A DNA stretch of 64,000 nt, taken from NCBI GenBank assembly GCA_002491945.1, contig DKWX01000042.1, forward strand, positions 63,245 to 127,244, written 5' to 3'. A model generated the notes under the pieces. That model did no database searches. It saw only the letters and a list, made by a program, of their open reading frames with translations, and was not told where the DNA came from. Shown one piece after another: positions 27,937 to 36,584 of the stretch. A program made the position numbers and the translations under genes. The DNA is from Porphyromonadaceae bacterium UBA7141 (lineage in GTDB: Bacteria; Bacteroidota; Bacteroidia; Bacteroidales; Muribaculaceae). Every line of letters starts with the position of its first letter. Position 1 is the first letter of the stretch.

Positions 27937-28245
27937 TTACTTTTCCGAGCAGTCACAGCCGCAGCCAAGCTGTGCCTTGACATTCTTCTTGAAGGCTTCG
28001 AACTGGGTACCGAATTCGCTAAAAAGTGCCGAATCGGGGTTCTTTTTGATTACGTGGTGCATAAATCTCATGGCGAGAACAAACTCCTTGGCATGCTTGT
28101 CTTTGGCGAATAGCCCTGCAGCCTTTGTCTTTTCGACCATTGCCGCGATGTCATGATGTCCGCCGAAATTGAAATCAAGCACTTCTTTCATCTTGCCGTC
28201 CTTGGCCTCAATCATGTTGACGTAGTATGATTTTTTGTCTGACAT
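27937..28245 (-). CDS. DUF3861 domain protein
   Basis: The 102-residue protein resembles the DUF3861 family, small proteins with a conserved LxFxxxxHxDIxxxVE core (here LDFNFGGHHDIAAMVEKTKA) and a helical second half ending FAxFxKxLK-like (FEAFKKNVKAQLG). The function of the family is unknown. This member has a cysteine-rich tail, CGCDCSEK, which could bind metal. It has its own terminator. Its 184-bp upstream region after tamB holds no promoter that I can identify. Confidence 0.7.
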   Translation of the reverse strand: MSDKKSYYVNMIEAKDGKMKEVLDFNFGGHHDIAAMVEKTKAAGLFAKDKHAKEFVLAMRFMHHVIKKNPDSALFSEFGTQFEAFKKNVKAQLGCGCDCSEK

Positions 28246-28429
28246 AATTATGTGTTTTTTATAGTATTCTTCAGATGCCGGCGGGGTGTGGCTCCACTCT
28301 GTCCTCCTGAGGGAGGGGATGACGACCTTGTCTCTTGCCGGAATCCGATATTAAAACACCTCCGACTCACTATCTGTTCGGTGAAAATAGCTGCATAATG
28401 ATTAAAAAAGTCTAATCCTGCCGACACTT

Positions 28430-31400
28430 CTATTCTTCTTCTGACCTGACAGTCACTGAAGTTTCTTCCGGAAGCGGAATGCTGTCGGATTCTTCAGGGA
28501 GCATCGGCACGCCGTCGTCGCGCCCTGACTCAGAATGGGGCGCACGCTCAGGCGAAGAGTCAGATGCATTGCCACTCTTGCGGCGGCGCTTGAAAAGACG
28601 GTCAAAATCCTTGCGCCATGCCACTCCGAGTCCTTGAGTGGTGAGCGCGGATTTGAGATAATAGTTCTGGTCGTTGAAATGATTATAGGCTTTGAGTCGC
28701 ACACTGCCGCTGCGGGTGAGCAGATACTCTATGTCGAAGTCGCCGATAAAGGTGGAGCTGCTCGATGTGCGGTCGCGGTATCCGAAGTTGCCGTTGATGA
28801 GCAGGCGGTTGTTGAAGAGGCGCGATGATAGAGCGAGGTCTACCTCCAGATCGGAGAAATCACCTTTGTCGGAACGCAGCGACGGCGCTATGTTGATTTT
28901 GTCGGTCAGCTGTCCGAGCATATTTGTGAGCTGCGACGACAATGTCGATGAGGCCACAGAGGCCCACTCGCCTCCACTGTTGCCGCCACCCATATATTCA
29001 GGGGTGTAGAAACGATTGAGTGCCAGCAGATAGATTATCTGGCGGTTCATCATATCTTCCGACGATATGATGCTTCGCACCTTCTGGGCCACCTCATCGT
29101 TGAGTGTCGGCAATTCAATGTCGAAACTGATGTCGGGTTGCGTCATCTCCCCCTTCACAAGCAGCATCGCATCGACAGGCACATTCGTGCGGTTTAGGTC
29201 ATGGTCGGTGGCGAAGCTTTTGTCAAGGTCAGTCAGATTGGTGTTCACACGGTAGGCCGCCCGGATGTCGAGCAATCCGTTAAGCGGATCTCCGTTGAAT
29301 GATATGCTACTTCCGGGTTTTATAATGAAGTCTTTAAGTATCAGGTCCTGAAGAGAGAAATTGTAGGTGCCCTCGCTTAGAGTGTATTTGCCATACATCT
29401 TGATGTCGTTCGACGCTGAGTTGTAGGTCAGGTTCATCGCCCCGCCTCCATGTGAAGTGATTTTGTCGCCTGCCACCGGATCCATCACTATCGCCAGCCG
29501 CGCCGACGGTGTGATTGTGGCGCGGATGTCCATGGCGAACACCGATTCGTCGGCAGCCTCTTCGGCCACTTTCCGGTTGAAGGCGGCCACTATCTCGTCG
29601 GGACTTTCCGGGTCGGCTGCTTCCTCCTGAAGCCGCGCCTCTTTGCGGCGGTCGGTAAAGGTAAGGAATTTATAGTCGAGCGCCTCCTGCGAGTCAGTGA
29701 GCACGAATGTGAAGGCTGACTGACCTACGGTGGTCATGTCGGCCAGAATACCCACGTAGCCCGGGCGTCCGATAATCCGTCCGCTTCCGGTGCCGAAGAT
29801 GCGCCCGTACCATATGGGATTCATTGTGGCGTCGGTATCATAGACAAGAAGATTGCGGGCATTGCTGATGTTGAACCGGAAGGTCGGGTCATGGAAATAG
29901 TTGTGGTTCAGTGTGCCATCCAGTGTAGCGGAGTTGCCGTAGGAGTCATGAAGACGGAAGGAGGGGATGGTGATGCGTCCCGGAGCAATCCATACAGAGT
30001 CCCTGCCACAGTAAGTGACGTTGGTATAGTCTATCTTCAGACTGATTGTATCGGCATAAAGCCTGCCTTCCATATCGATATCCTTGAATGTGCCGAATAG
30101 TTTGGCTCGCCCGGATGCCCTCCCGTCCACTTTCGACGAGAAGGCAGACATAAATGTCTGAAGAAACCCGATACGCACCTTGTCGGCATCCACTCCGAAC
30201 GACAGCGAGTCGCGTCCGAGCCATATCCCACCGTCGATAAGGGCCACACGGCGTCCCGACTCTGATATATCGGCCCGGATACCCACTCTCCTGGCCTCGG
30301 CATCGAAGTCTCCGCGAAGGTCGCCGTCACCAAGCACAGCATGGTTGTAGCTCAGGTCTTTGACGCTAAGTCGGCGCGTATATGCCTCCGGATGCCCCGA
30401 CAGCAGGCCGCGCCCCACGGCCTCGCCCGTGGCATGCCCTCCAAAGGCCACATAGTTGATATTGAGCGTGTCGAATATGTAGTCGAGGTCAATGTCATGC
30501 AGTCGGACGTTGATTTCACTCTCAGGATCAGCCGAGGCCACTCCGTCGATAGTGACAAACTGGTCGGCATGCGATACCGAAAATCCAGTCACATCAATCT
30601 GACTGTCCTCATATTTTATCGAGGCCTCCCCTATCTCCCAGCCGGCGCCATTGAGCCAGAGTGTAGTCGGAAGGATGGAGGCGGTCACTACCTGTCCGGT
30701 GGCATTGAGTGCCGGCGCCAGTGCGGCGAGGAGATGCATGTCTCCATAAAATGCTCCCAGCTTCTCCTTGTTGAATCCAAGCAGCAGGTCGTATTCTCCA
30801 CCCCTTGCACGAAGGTCGGCGTCAAGGTCGAGCACCCCCTTCTTGGTCGGTATGCTTGAATAGAAATCCATTGTCCCTTCGCCATCTGCTATCCGGGCGT
30901 CAAGACGCGTCTGCTGTATAAGCTTGTCGCGCCCCTGCTGTATGTAGGGCGCGCGGAAACCGAATGTCAGCAATCCCTCGGCTTCATTAAGCTCTCCATA
31001 TATATCTGCCTCATAAAGCAGTCTGACTGGAAGACTGAAAAAATCCATCCAGCTGCCGCCCCGCATCACTCTGAAGTCATATTCCAGCCAGTTGTCGGCC
31101 GCAGGAACTGCATTATTATGATGTGTGTCGGCTTCAGATGCGTCATATGCTGCCGCGCGATGCGTTGCGCCTGCCGCACTGTCAGGATTTATTGCCGATG
31201 AGGCAGGCATGACACCGGCAATAAGCGTACGCACTATTCCCGGCAGTTGCGACGGACGGAAATCGCCCGCCACATTTCCCTGTATCCAGTCCGAATCAAG
31301 AGTGTAACGGCGCAGTCCGTCAGCGGAATCTTCTGATGCGAATAGCCCAAGATGCCGCAGTGTAAGTGGAGAGCGGCCGTGTCCCAATGGCTGAAGACGC

Positions 31401-33220
31401 AGATTGTCGATGCTAAAGCTGCCATGCAGCGCATCCGGTGTAAGCCCGGCTATATCCAGATTCATCTCTCCGGATATGACACAGTCGCGAAGCCTGCCAC
31501 CCAATGGCACAAGCACCTGCGGATAGACATGCTGTATGTCGGCGCCAAGCTGCAGCGAAGTCTTTGCTCCGGCGGGATGCAGCTCGCCATTTAATGATAT
31601 CCGGAAATTCTCGTCGTCACATCCGACCGCTACCACCATGGAATCCGGATTCTTGTCGACACTCACCGCGAGGTCTTTCAGCGCATATCCGTTGATTTCA
31701 GCCGATGCCACCTCTATTTCCGCTCTTAACTCCGGCAGCATCCGGTTGAGCCTTTCGATGAGCGCCACGCCCTTCCCGTCGGCCACATGAGCCGTGACAG
31801 CGCCATGTGCCCCGGGATTGAGAATCCCTTCTGCATGACCGCTGACCACGACTGTCCTCAACCGCGAGTCGCCCGAAATCCTGTCGGTTGCAATCCCTTC
31901 GGTCGAGAAGGCTGTGCGCAGACTCGTCGCCCCACCGGCGGCACTCGCGGCTGAGGCTGTAAGTTCGATGGCTCCGTAACTGCTGTCGATGGTGATGCGT
32001 GCATTCCCGCTGCGGCGGTCGAGCGCCCCCTCTCCCTCCGCAGTGATGTCAAGAGGAGCCGCTCCGCCAAGCAGCGTGGCCATCCGGCCCGAAGGTGCCG
32101 CCATCTCTGCTATGGTAGTGATGATATGGTGGCCGGCATGAAGAGTGAGCCCGGGGAGGCTCAGATTTGTATAACCCTTTTCTCCCCGTCGGAGTGCGGC
32201 ATTTTCCACATTGAGTCTTAAATCCTCATACGGATTCTCGAGTGTAAGAGACGTGAGGTCTATACCTTCGATATTGCCGGAGGCATCGAGTGCCAGGGTG
32301 AAGGGAGTCTGCAGTGACGACAGTCCCGGCAGGAATCCGGCAAACTCAGCCGGCACAAGATGTTCGCCCCTCACCTTGACGTCGAATGTGCGTTCGCCTA
32401 ACATCCGGCGTATATCACCGCCGTAGTGTCCCAATGGCAGAGTGATGTCGCTCAGTGTGATGCGGGTGTTGGGGAGATTGAGCGAGAAGTCGGCTATCGA
32501 TATGTCGCCGTGCTCAATGACTGCGCGCATTGCCAGACGGCGAATCTCAAGCGACTCGTTAATGGTCAGCGCAAGACGGCGCAGGTCGATGTCGACACAC
32601 TCGTCTGACAGACGCGGAAGCGCCACATCGGCATTGAGTCCGGTGAGACTGATATGATTGAAGTCGATTGCGCGGTCGGTGCGCTGCGGTTGCCACTGGC
32701 GATGGAATGAAAGCGCGCTTTTGCGTATCACGATGTTGCGGATACACAGGTCAAATTTCGTCGGGGGCTTATTTTTCTCTTTCGGAGCGAATGCGTCGAT
32801 GACAAACCGGATGTTGAGCGGTGCGCCTTCGCTGCTCTGCCACACATCGCCCTGCAGACCGATAAGTTCGGCATAGGTTATGATGACCCGTCGATGGGCA
32901 AGGAGATCCCAGATGCTTATTCCGGCTCCGACTTTTTCAACATACAGACATTGCCTGCCGTCGGGCTGAGGTTGGTAGAGGATAAGATCACGCACCACCA
33001 CCTCGTTGAAAGGATTGATTGTGACATCCCCTATTTCCACCCGGCTTCCCACGAGAGCCGACAGCTCTTCACAAGCGACTTGGCGTACTTTTTCCTGCAC
33101 CGACGGCACAGAGAGTGTCACATACAGTCCGACATATAGCACGGCCACGACAGCAATGGCGGTGAAAAGCAGACTTCTCACCACCCTGTATGTCCAGAGC
33201 CATTTATCCTTGGTGCTCAC
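28430..33220 (-). CDS. tamB: Translocation/assembly module TamB-like protein (AsmA/DUF490 family)
   Basis: The 1,596-residue protein is anchored by one N-terminal membrane helix (SLLFTAIAVVAVLYVGLYVT, about residues 15-34). A very long periplasmic region of repeated beta strands follows, typical of TamB/AsmA-like bridges that carry phospholipids or assist outer-membrane protein insertion. The C-terminal 300 residues fit the TamB domain, with GDPLNGLLDIRAAYRV, PDISFDIELPTLNDEV and INGNFGYRDR. The start codon is GTG. A low-complexity Ser/Glu-rich tail follows the domain. It lies 140 bp downstream of the cinA-like gene, in the tsaD-cinA-tamB run. Confidence 0.9.
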   Translation of the reverse strand: MSTKDKWLWTYRVVRSLLFTAIAVVAVLYVGLYVTLSVPSVQEKVRQVACEELSALVGSRVEIGDVTINPFNEVVVRDLILYQPQPDGRQCLYVEKVGAGISIWDLLAHRRVIITYAELIGLQGDVWQSSEGAPLNIRFVIDAFAPKEKNKPPTKFDLCIRNIVIRKSALSFHRQWQPQRTDRAIDFNHISLTGLNADVALPRLSDECVDIDLRRLALTINESLEIRRLAMRAVIEHGDISIADFSLNLPNTRITLSDITLPLGHYGGDIRRMLGERTFDVKVRGEHLVPAEFAGFLPGLSSLQTPFTLALDASGNIEGIDLTSLTLENPYEDLRLNVENAALRRGEKGYTNLSLPGLTLHAGHHIITTIAEMAAPSGRMATLLGGAAPLDITAEGEGALDRRSGNARITIDSSYGAIELTASAASAAGGATSLRTAFSTEGIATDRISGDSRLRTVVVSGHAEGILNPGAHGAVTAHVADGKGVALIERLNRMLPELRAEIEVASAEINGYALKDLAVSVDKNPDSMVVAVGCDDENFRISLNGELHPAGAKTSLQLGADIQHVYPQVLVPLGGRLRDCVISGEMNLDIAGLTPDALHGSFSIDNLRLQPLGHGRSPLTLRHLGLFASEDSADGLRRYTLDSDWIQGNVAGDFRPSQLPGIVRTLIAGVMPASSAINPDSAAGATHRAAAYDASEADTHHNNAVPAADNWLEYDFRVMRGGSWMDFFSLPVRLLYEADIYGELNEAEGLLTFGFRAPYIQQGRDKLIQQTRLDARIADGEGTMDFYSSIPTKKGVLDLDADLRARGGEYDLLLGFNKEKLGAFYGDMHLLAALAPALNATGQVVTASILPTTLWLNGAGWEIGEASIKYEDSQIDVTGFSVSHADQFVTIDGVASADPESEINVRLHDIDLDYIFDTLNINYVAFGGHATGEAVGRGLLSGHPEAYTRRLSVKDLSYNHAVLGDGDLRGDFDAEARRVGIRADISESGRRVALIDGGIWLGRDSLSFGVDADKVRIGFLQTFMSAFSSKVDGRASGRAKLFGTFKDIDMEGRLYADTISLKIDYTNVTYCGRDSVWIAPGRITIPSFRLHDSYGNSATLDGTLNHNYFHDPTFRFNISNARNLLVYDTDATMNPIWYGRIFGTGSGRIIGRPGYVGILADMTTVGQSAFTFVLTDSQEALDYKFLTFTDRRKEARLQEEAADPESPDEIVAAFNRKVAEEAADESVFAMDIRATITPSARLAIVMDPVAGDKITSHGGGAMNLTYNSASNDIKMYGKYTLSEGTYNFSLQDLILKDFIIKPGSSISFNGDPLNGLLDIRAAYRVNTNLTDLDKSFATDHDLNRTNVPVDAMLLVKGEMTQPDISFDIELPTLNDEVAQKVRSIISSEDMMNRQIIYLLALNRFYTPEYMGGGNSGGEWASVASSTLSSQLTNMLGQLTDKINIAPSLRSDKGDFSDLEVDLALSSRLFNNRLLINGNFGYRDRTSSSSTFIGDFDIEYLLTRSGSVRLKAYNHFNDQNYYLKSALTTQGLGVAWRKDFDRLFKRRRKSGNASDSSPERAPHSESGRDDGVPMLPEESDSIPLPEETSVTVRSEEE

Positions 33221-33360
33221 TCCGTTTGGGGTACTCTTGTGTAATAGTTGTCGTTATTGTTGTCGCTGTCGCAGCAGGCGGAATCGCTTCGGGCGCCGCG
33301 ACTGTATAGCCTTGTCACGGGCAATGACGCGGGCATAGTAAATGCCAGCGTCGTGAGGGT

Positions 33361-34116
33361 TCACTCGTCGTTGAAATCCTCAGGGGCTTCGTAGGAGTTG
33401 CGCAGCAGGTTGATCAGCATCACCAAAGCATGATTGGTGGCAGATTCTATCACTGTGTTTCTGTCGCCGCTAAAGTGCATGCACTCGGTCACTGTCTTAT
33501 CCTGCACTTTGGCCGCCATCCATACGGTGCCCACCGGCTTCTGGCGTGTCCCGCCGTCGGGTCCGGCTATCCCGGATGTGGCGATGGCGCAATCGGTGTG
33601 CATCAGGCGTGTCACCCCTTCTGCCATCTCCCCCACTACCTGTCGGCTGACAGCGCCGTACTGTCCCAGATTGCCGCGCGACACGCCAAGGACGTTGGCC
33701 TTCACATCGTTGGAGTAACTTACGACACTGCCCAGAAAATAGGCCGATGAACCGGGCACCTGCGTGATGCGATGGGCCAGATTACCCCCCGTACAGCTCT
33801 CGGCGAAAGCCACTGTGAGCTCGCGCTCGCGCAGCAGCCCCCCCAACACTTCGGCCGGCGTGTAGTCGTCCATCGCCACGATGTCGGTGGTGAATATATC
33901 ATTGAGATTGCGATGATATTTGTTCATCTTGAAACGTAGTAGTTCCACTCCGGTGCTGATGCCTGTCAGGGTGACTCGCGTCACAAGATGGTCGTTGTCG
34001 ATCGTGAGACGTATGTATTCGGGCAACTGCTCCTCAAAGTGACGGAGCACCCGGTTCAGTTCTTCGTGGGTGTAGCCATATATCACCACATGGCGTGTCT
34101 CTTTAAACTGCTGCAT
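33361..34116 (-). CDS. cinA: Short CinA family protein (C-terminal amidase domain, no molybdopterin-binding domain)
   Basis: Starting at the ATG at 34116, the protein has about 251 residues. Residues 1-85 resemble the KH-like middle domain of full-length CinA. The rest is the CinA C-terminal NMN deamidase domain, with AESCTGGNLAHRIT, GSVVSYSNDVKANVLGV, YGAVSRQVV, IATSGIAGPDGGT and KPVGTVW. Full-length CinA (about 410 residues) also has an N-terminal MoCF domain, absent here. The gene begins only 55 bp after the tsaD stop, leaving no room for it. The deamidase recycles nicotinamide mononucleotide. Confidence 0.88.
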   Translation of the reverse strand: MQQFKETRHVVIYGYTHEELNRVLRHFEEQLPEYIRLTIDNDHLVTRVTLTGISTGVELLRFKMNKYHRNLNDIFTTDIVAMDDYTPAEVLGGLLRERELTVAFAESCTGGNLAHRITQVPGSSAYFLGSVVSYSNDVKANVLGVSRGNLGQYGAVSRQVVGEMAEGVTRLMHTDCAIATSGIAGPDGGTRQKPVGTVWMAAKVQDKTVTECMHFSGDRNTVIESATNHALVMLINLLRNSYEAPEDFNDE

Positions 34117-34171
34117 GACTTCTTCTATGTGTCTGTCGGTGAGGTGATGTATTATATATATGCTGTGCGGC

Positions 34172-35185
34172 TCAAAGCTCGGTGCGGGCGTAGGGAGGGA
34201 GCGAGAGGTCGCCGCGTTCTCCAGGTTTGATGCGCATTGCTCCGGCCATGGCCACCATGGCCGCATTGTCGGTGGTGAAACTGCGCTTCGGAATCCATGC
34301 CCGTATGCGGCGGTCGGCACAGAATGCCGCTATCGCTTCGCGCACGCCGGAATTGGCCGACACCCCCCCGCCGATGGCGAGATGCTTCGGTTTGTGAATC
34401 GCCACGGCTTTCTTCAGCTTGTCGAGCAGTATCTCTATTATAGTGTGCTGCAGAGAGGCTGCAAGGTCGGCTTTGCGCCGCTCTATGAAGTCAGGGTCCT
34501 GACGCAGGTTGTCGCGGAGGGTATAAAGGAAACTGGTCTTCAGTCCGGAGAATGAGTAGTCCAGCCCGTCGATATGCGGTTTGCTGAATTTAAATGCCTT
34601 CGGGTCTCCCTCGGCGGCCAGACGGTCGATATGAGAGCCGCCCGGATAAGGTAGGCCCATCACTTTGGCGCATTTGTCGAACGCCTCGCCGGCAGCATCA
34701 TCGATGGTGCGCCCTATTATCTCCATGTCGTCGGCCGAGCGTACCATAATTATCTGTGAGTTGCCACCCGACACGAGAAGACACATATAGGGGAATTCGG
34801 GCACTTCGTCGGCCTCGCTCTCTTTTACGAAATGAGCCAGAGCATGAGCCTGAAGATGATTGACGTCGATCAGCGGGATGCCAAGCCCGAGCGCCATCCC
34901 TTTGGCAAAACTCGTGCCGACAAGGAGCGACCCCATCAGCCCCGGTCCGCGGGTATAGGCAATGGCCGTAAGCTGCTCTTTGGTTATGCCGGCCTGGCGT
35001 ATAGCCTCACTCACCACCGGCAGTATGTTCTGCTGATGCGCACGCGATGCAAGCTCAGGCACGACTCCGCCGTAGGCCTCATGCACCTTCTGACTGGCTA
35101 TGACGTTGCTGCGCAGCACTCCGTCGATTATCACAGCAGCCGAAGTGTCGTCGCACGATGATTCTATTCCTAATATTGCGTTCAT
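34172..35185 (-). CDS. tsaD: tRNA N6-adenosine threonylcarbamoyltransferase
   Basis: TsaD transfers the threonylcarbamoyl group to A37 of tRNAs reading ANN codons. The 337-residue protein begins MNAILGIESSCDDTSAAVI at the ATG at 35185. It carries the metal-binding HLQAHALAH and the ASKH-fold motifs VSGGNSQII, DDAAGEAFDK and the late GGVSANSGVR. The open frame extends about 65 residues upstream without family similarity. The TsaC enzyme for the preceding step lies nearby on the other strand (38.6 kb). Confidence 0.95.
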   Translation of the reverse strand: MNAILGIESSCDDTSAAVIIDGVLRSNVIASQKVHEAYGGVVPELASRAHQQNILPVVSEAIRQAGITKEQLTAIAYTRGPGLMGSLLVGTSFAKGMALGLGIPLIDVNHLQAHALAHFVKESEADEVPEFPYMCLLVSGGNSQIIMVRSADDMEIIGRTIDDAAGEAFDKCAKVMGLPYPGGSHIDRLAAEGDPKAFKFSKPHIDGLDYSFSGLKTSFLYTLRDNLRQDPDFIERRKADLAASLQHTIIEILLDKLKKAVAIHKPKHLAIGGGVSANSGVREAIAAFCADRRIRAWIPKRSFTTDNAAMVAMAGAMRIKPGERGDLSLPPYARTEL

Positions 35186-35254
35186 TATGATGCTCGTTTT
35201 GCTGATACGGAGCCGCCACGGCGGAGCGCGTCCGCCCGACTCCATATATTCGTG

Positions 35255-35262
35255 CAAAATTA
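35255..35262 (-). promoter_or_regulatory. Candidate -7 box upstream of tsaD
   Basis: On the minus strand this reads TAATTTTG, 70 bp upstream of the tsaD ATG. No -33 TTG is visible at 19-20 bp. The remainder of the 432-bp divergent gap to rpmB (35186-35617) contains the rpmB promoter and no other recognised feature. Confidence 0.5.
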
Positions 35263-35457
35263 CTATTTTTTTTCGAATCGAGAGATAATCTGTTGCCGTA
35301 AAATTCCATTCCCCGCCTCTTTCGCCTTCACATAATCCCCCGTCGACACCCCGGCACACTCCACTCAGACTTCCGCACATCGCACGTGTCAGCCGGATGG
35401 TCAGCCCGGAGACCCCGGCTGTTCAAAAAAACAGCTCAAAAAAATCCACCCAATCAC

Positions 35458-35488
35458 TTGCATAATTCACCGATAATGTGTAACTTTG
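35458..35488 (+). promoter_or_regulatory. Bacteroidetes-type promoter for rpmB-rpmG-DUF4295
   Basis: TTG (35458-35460), 20 bp and TAACTTTG (35481-35488) match the consensus. The leader to rpmB is about 120 bp, long enough for autogenous control, though no structure was recognised. Confidence 0.8.
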
Positions 35489-35617
35489 CAACGATTTTTG
35501 TGGCACATCCTTTAAAGCTTCTGAGAATGATGCACTTAGGGGCGATATGAGAACTGAGATGGCGGCCATGGATTTCACATTTCGAGTTTTTAAAATCAAT
35601 TCAGAAACCAAACAGCC

Positions 35618-35881
35618 ATGTCAAAAGTTTGTCAGATAACAGGCAAGAAGACCCAGGTGGGTAACAATGTCTCTCACTCTAAGCGCCGCACAAAGCGCAA
35701 ATTCGAGGTTAACCTGCACAAGAAGAAATTCTACTGGGTAGAGCAGGATATGTGGATTGAGCTTACTGTATCGGCTCACGCACTCCGCACCATCAACAAA
35801 ATCGGTCTCAACGCTGCCCTCAAGAAGGCTGAGGCTGAAGGCAATCTTGACTTCAGAAACATCAATATCCTTTCACTCTAA
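35618..35881 (+). CDS. rpmB: 50S ribosomal protein L28
   Basis: This 87-residue basic protein begins [20 protein letters not shown], the invariant L28 N-terminus, and continues [19 protein letters not shown]28 is part of the large ribosomal subunit. It is first in an operon with rpmG and a DUF4295 gene, as usual in Bacteroidetes. The single CxxTGK-like segment lacks the second zinc-ribbon pair, so it is probably a zinc-free form. Confidence 0.97.
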   Translation: MSKVCQITGKKTQVGNNVSHSKRRTKRKFEVNLHKKKFYWVEQDMWIELTVSAHALRTINKIGLNAALKKAEAEGNLDFRNINILSL

Positions 35882-35963
35882 GAGGAGCCACACGCAGGCG
35901 CGGCGAGCCTACTCGCCTCCAGCGCAATCTCCCGCATAAAGCAATCAATCACATAATCCAACT

Positions 35964-36152
35964 ATGGCAAAGAAAGCTAAAGGCAATCGAGTGCAAGTGA
36001 TTCTCGAGTGCACCGAACATAAGGCAAGCGGCATGCCCGGTATGTCACGTTACATCACTACAAAAAACCGCAAAAACACCCCGGGACGTCTGGAGTTGAA
36101 GAAATACAACCCCATCCTGAAAAAAATGACCATCCACAAAGAAATCAAATAA
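35964..36152 (+). CDS. rpmG: 50S ribosomal protein L33
   Basis: This 62-residue protein begins [20 protein letters not shown] and contains [20 protein letters not shown], typical of L33. It has only one cysteine, so it is the zinc-independent form. It lies between rpmB (82 bp upstream) and the DUF4295 gene (11 bp downstream). Confidence 0.97.
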   Translation: MAKKAKGNRVQVILECTEHKASGMPGMSRYITTKNRKNTPGRLELKKYNPILKKMTIHKEIK

Positions 36153-36163
36153 GCATCTGAACT

Positions 36164-36313
36164 ATGGCAAAGAAAACCGTGGCGTCTCTTCAGAAAGGCG
36201 AAGGACGCACCTATAGCAAAGTCATCAAAATGGAGAAGTCTCCCAAGACAGGCGCTTATATCTTCAAAGAGGAAATGGTGCCCAACGACGCTGTACAGGC
36301 TGCTCTGAAGTGA
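36164..36313 (+). CDS. DUF4295 small basic protein
   Basis: This 49-residue frame starts with ATG at 36164: MAKKTVASLQKGEGRTYSK, and ends with a short acidic/hydrophobic tail (VPNDAVQAALK). It fits DUF4295, a very small Bacteroidetes-specific family almost always encoded directly after L28 and L33 and suspected to be ribosome-associated; its function is not established. In many relatives ftsY follows next, but here a terminator follows instead. Confidence 0.88.
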   Translation: MAKKTVASLQKGEGRTYSKVIKMEKSPKTGAYIFKEEMVPNDAVQAALK

Positions 36314-36340
36314 TTCGCACTTCGGCATCTCCGACATACA

Positions 36341-36382
36341 CGAGGCCGACAAGTCTTCCGACTTGTCGGCCTCGCTCTTGTT
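36341..36382 (+). terminator. Strong terminator after the L28-L33-DUF4295 operon
   Basis: A perfect 15-bp stem, CGAGGCCGACAAGTC / GACTTGTCGGCCTCG, with loop TTCC is followed by CTCTTGTTC. It separates the ribosomal operon from nadE. Confidence 0.85.
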
Positions 36383-36520
36383 CCGTAAATCATTAGCACG
36401 ACTGAACACACTGCGTATTGTGGTTCTACCCTGCCCGTCCGGAATATACCCTTGAGGCGATGGACCCATACTTCAGGACTATGACGACCACGTCCCGCCA
36501 CCACGTCTGCAAAACTTAAG

Positions 36521-36552
36521 TTTGCTTTTCTCCGGATTTTTTGTTAGATTTG
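36521..36552 (+). promoter_or_regulatory. Bacteroidetes-type promoter for nadE-tsaC
   Basis: TTTG (36521-36524), 20 bp and TAGATTTG (36545-36552) match the consensus. The nadE ATG follows at 36585, giving a short leader of about 25 bases. Confidence 0.8.
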
Positions 36553-36584
36553 CAATCCGGATTCATCCATCTGAATTTCTCGAC

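Noticed and set aside
28246..28429. Possible riboswitch upstream of the DUF3861 gene
   Set aside because: A GGCGGGG-GTGTGG / CCACTC region looks structured, but it matches no riboswitch consensus that I can name.
34117..34320. Upstream extension of the cinA-like frame into tsaD
   Set aside because: It lies antisense-free but within the tsaD coding sequence in another frame and has no MoCF motifs. It therefore does not represent a frameshifted first domain.
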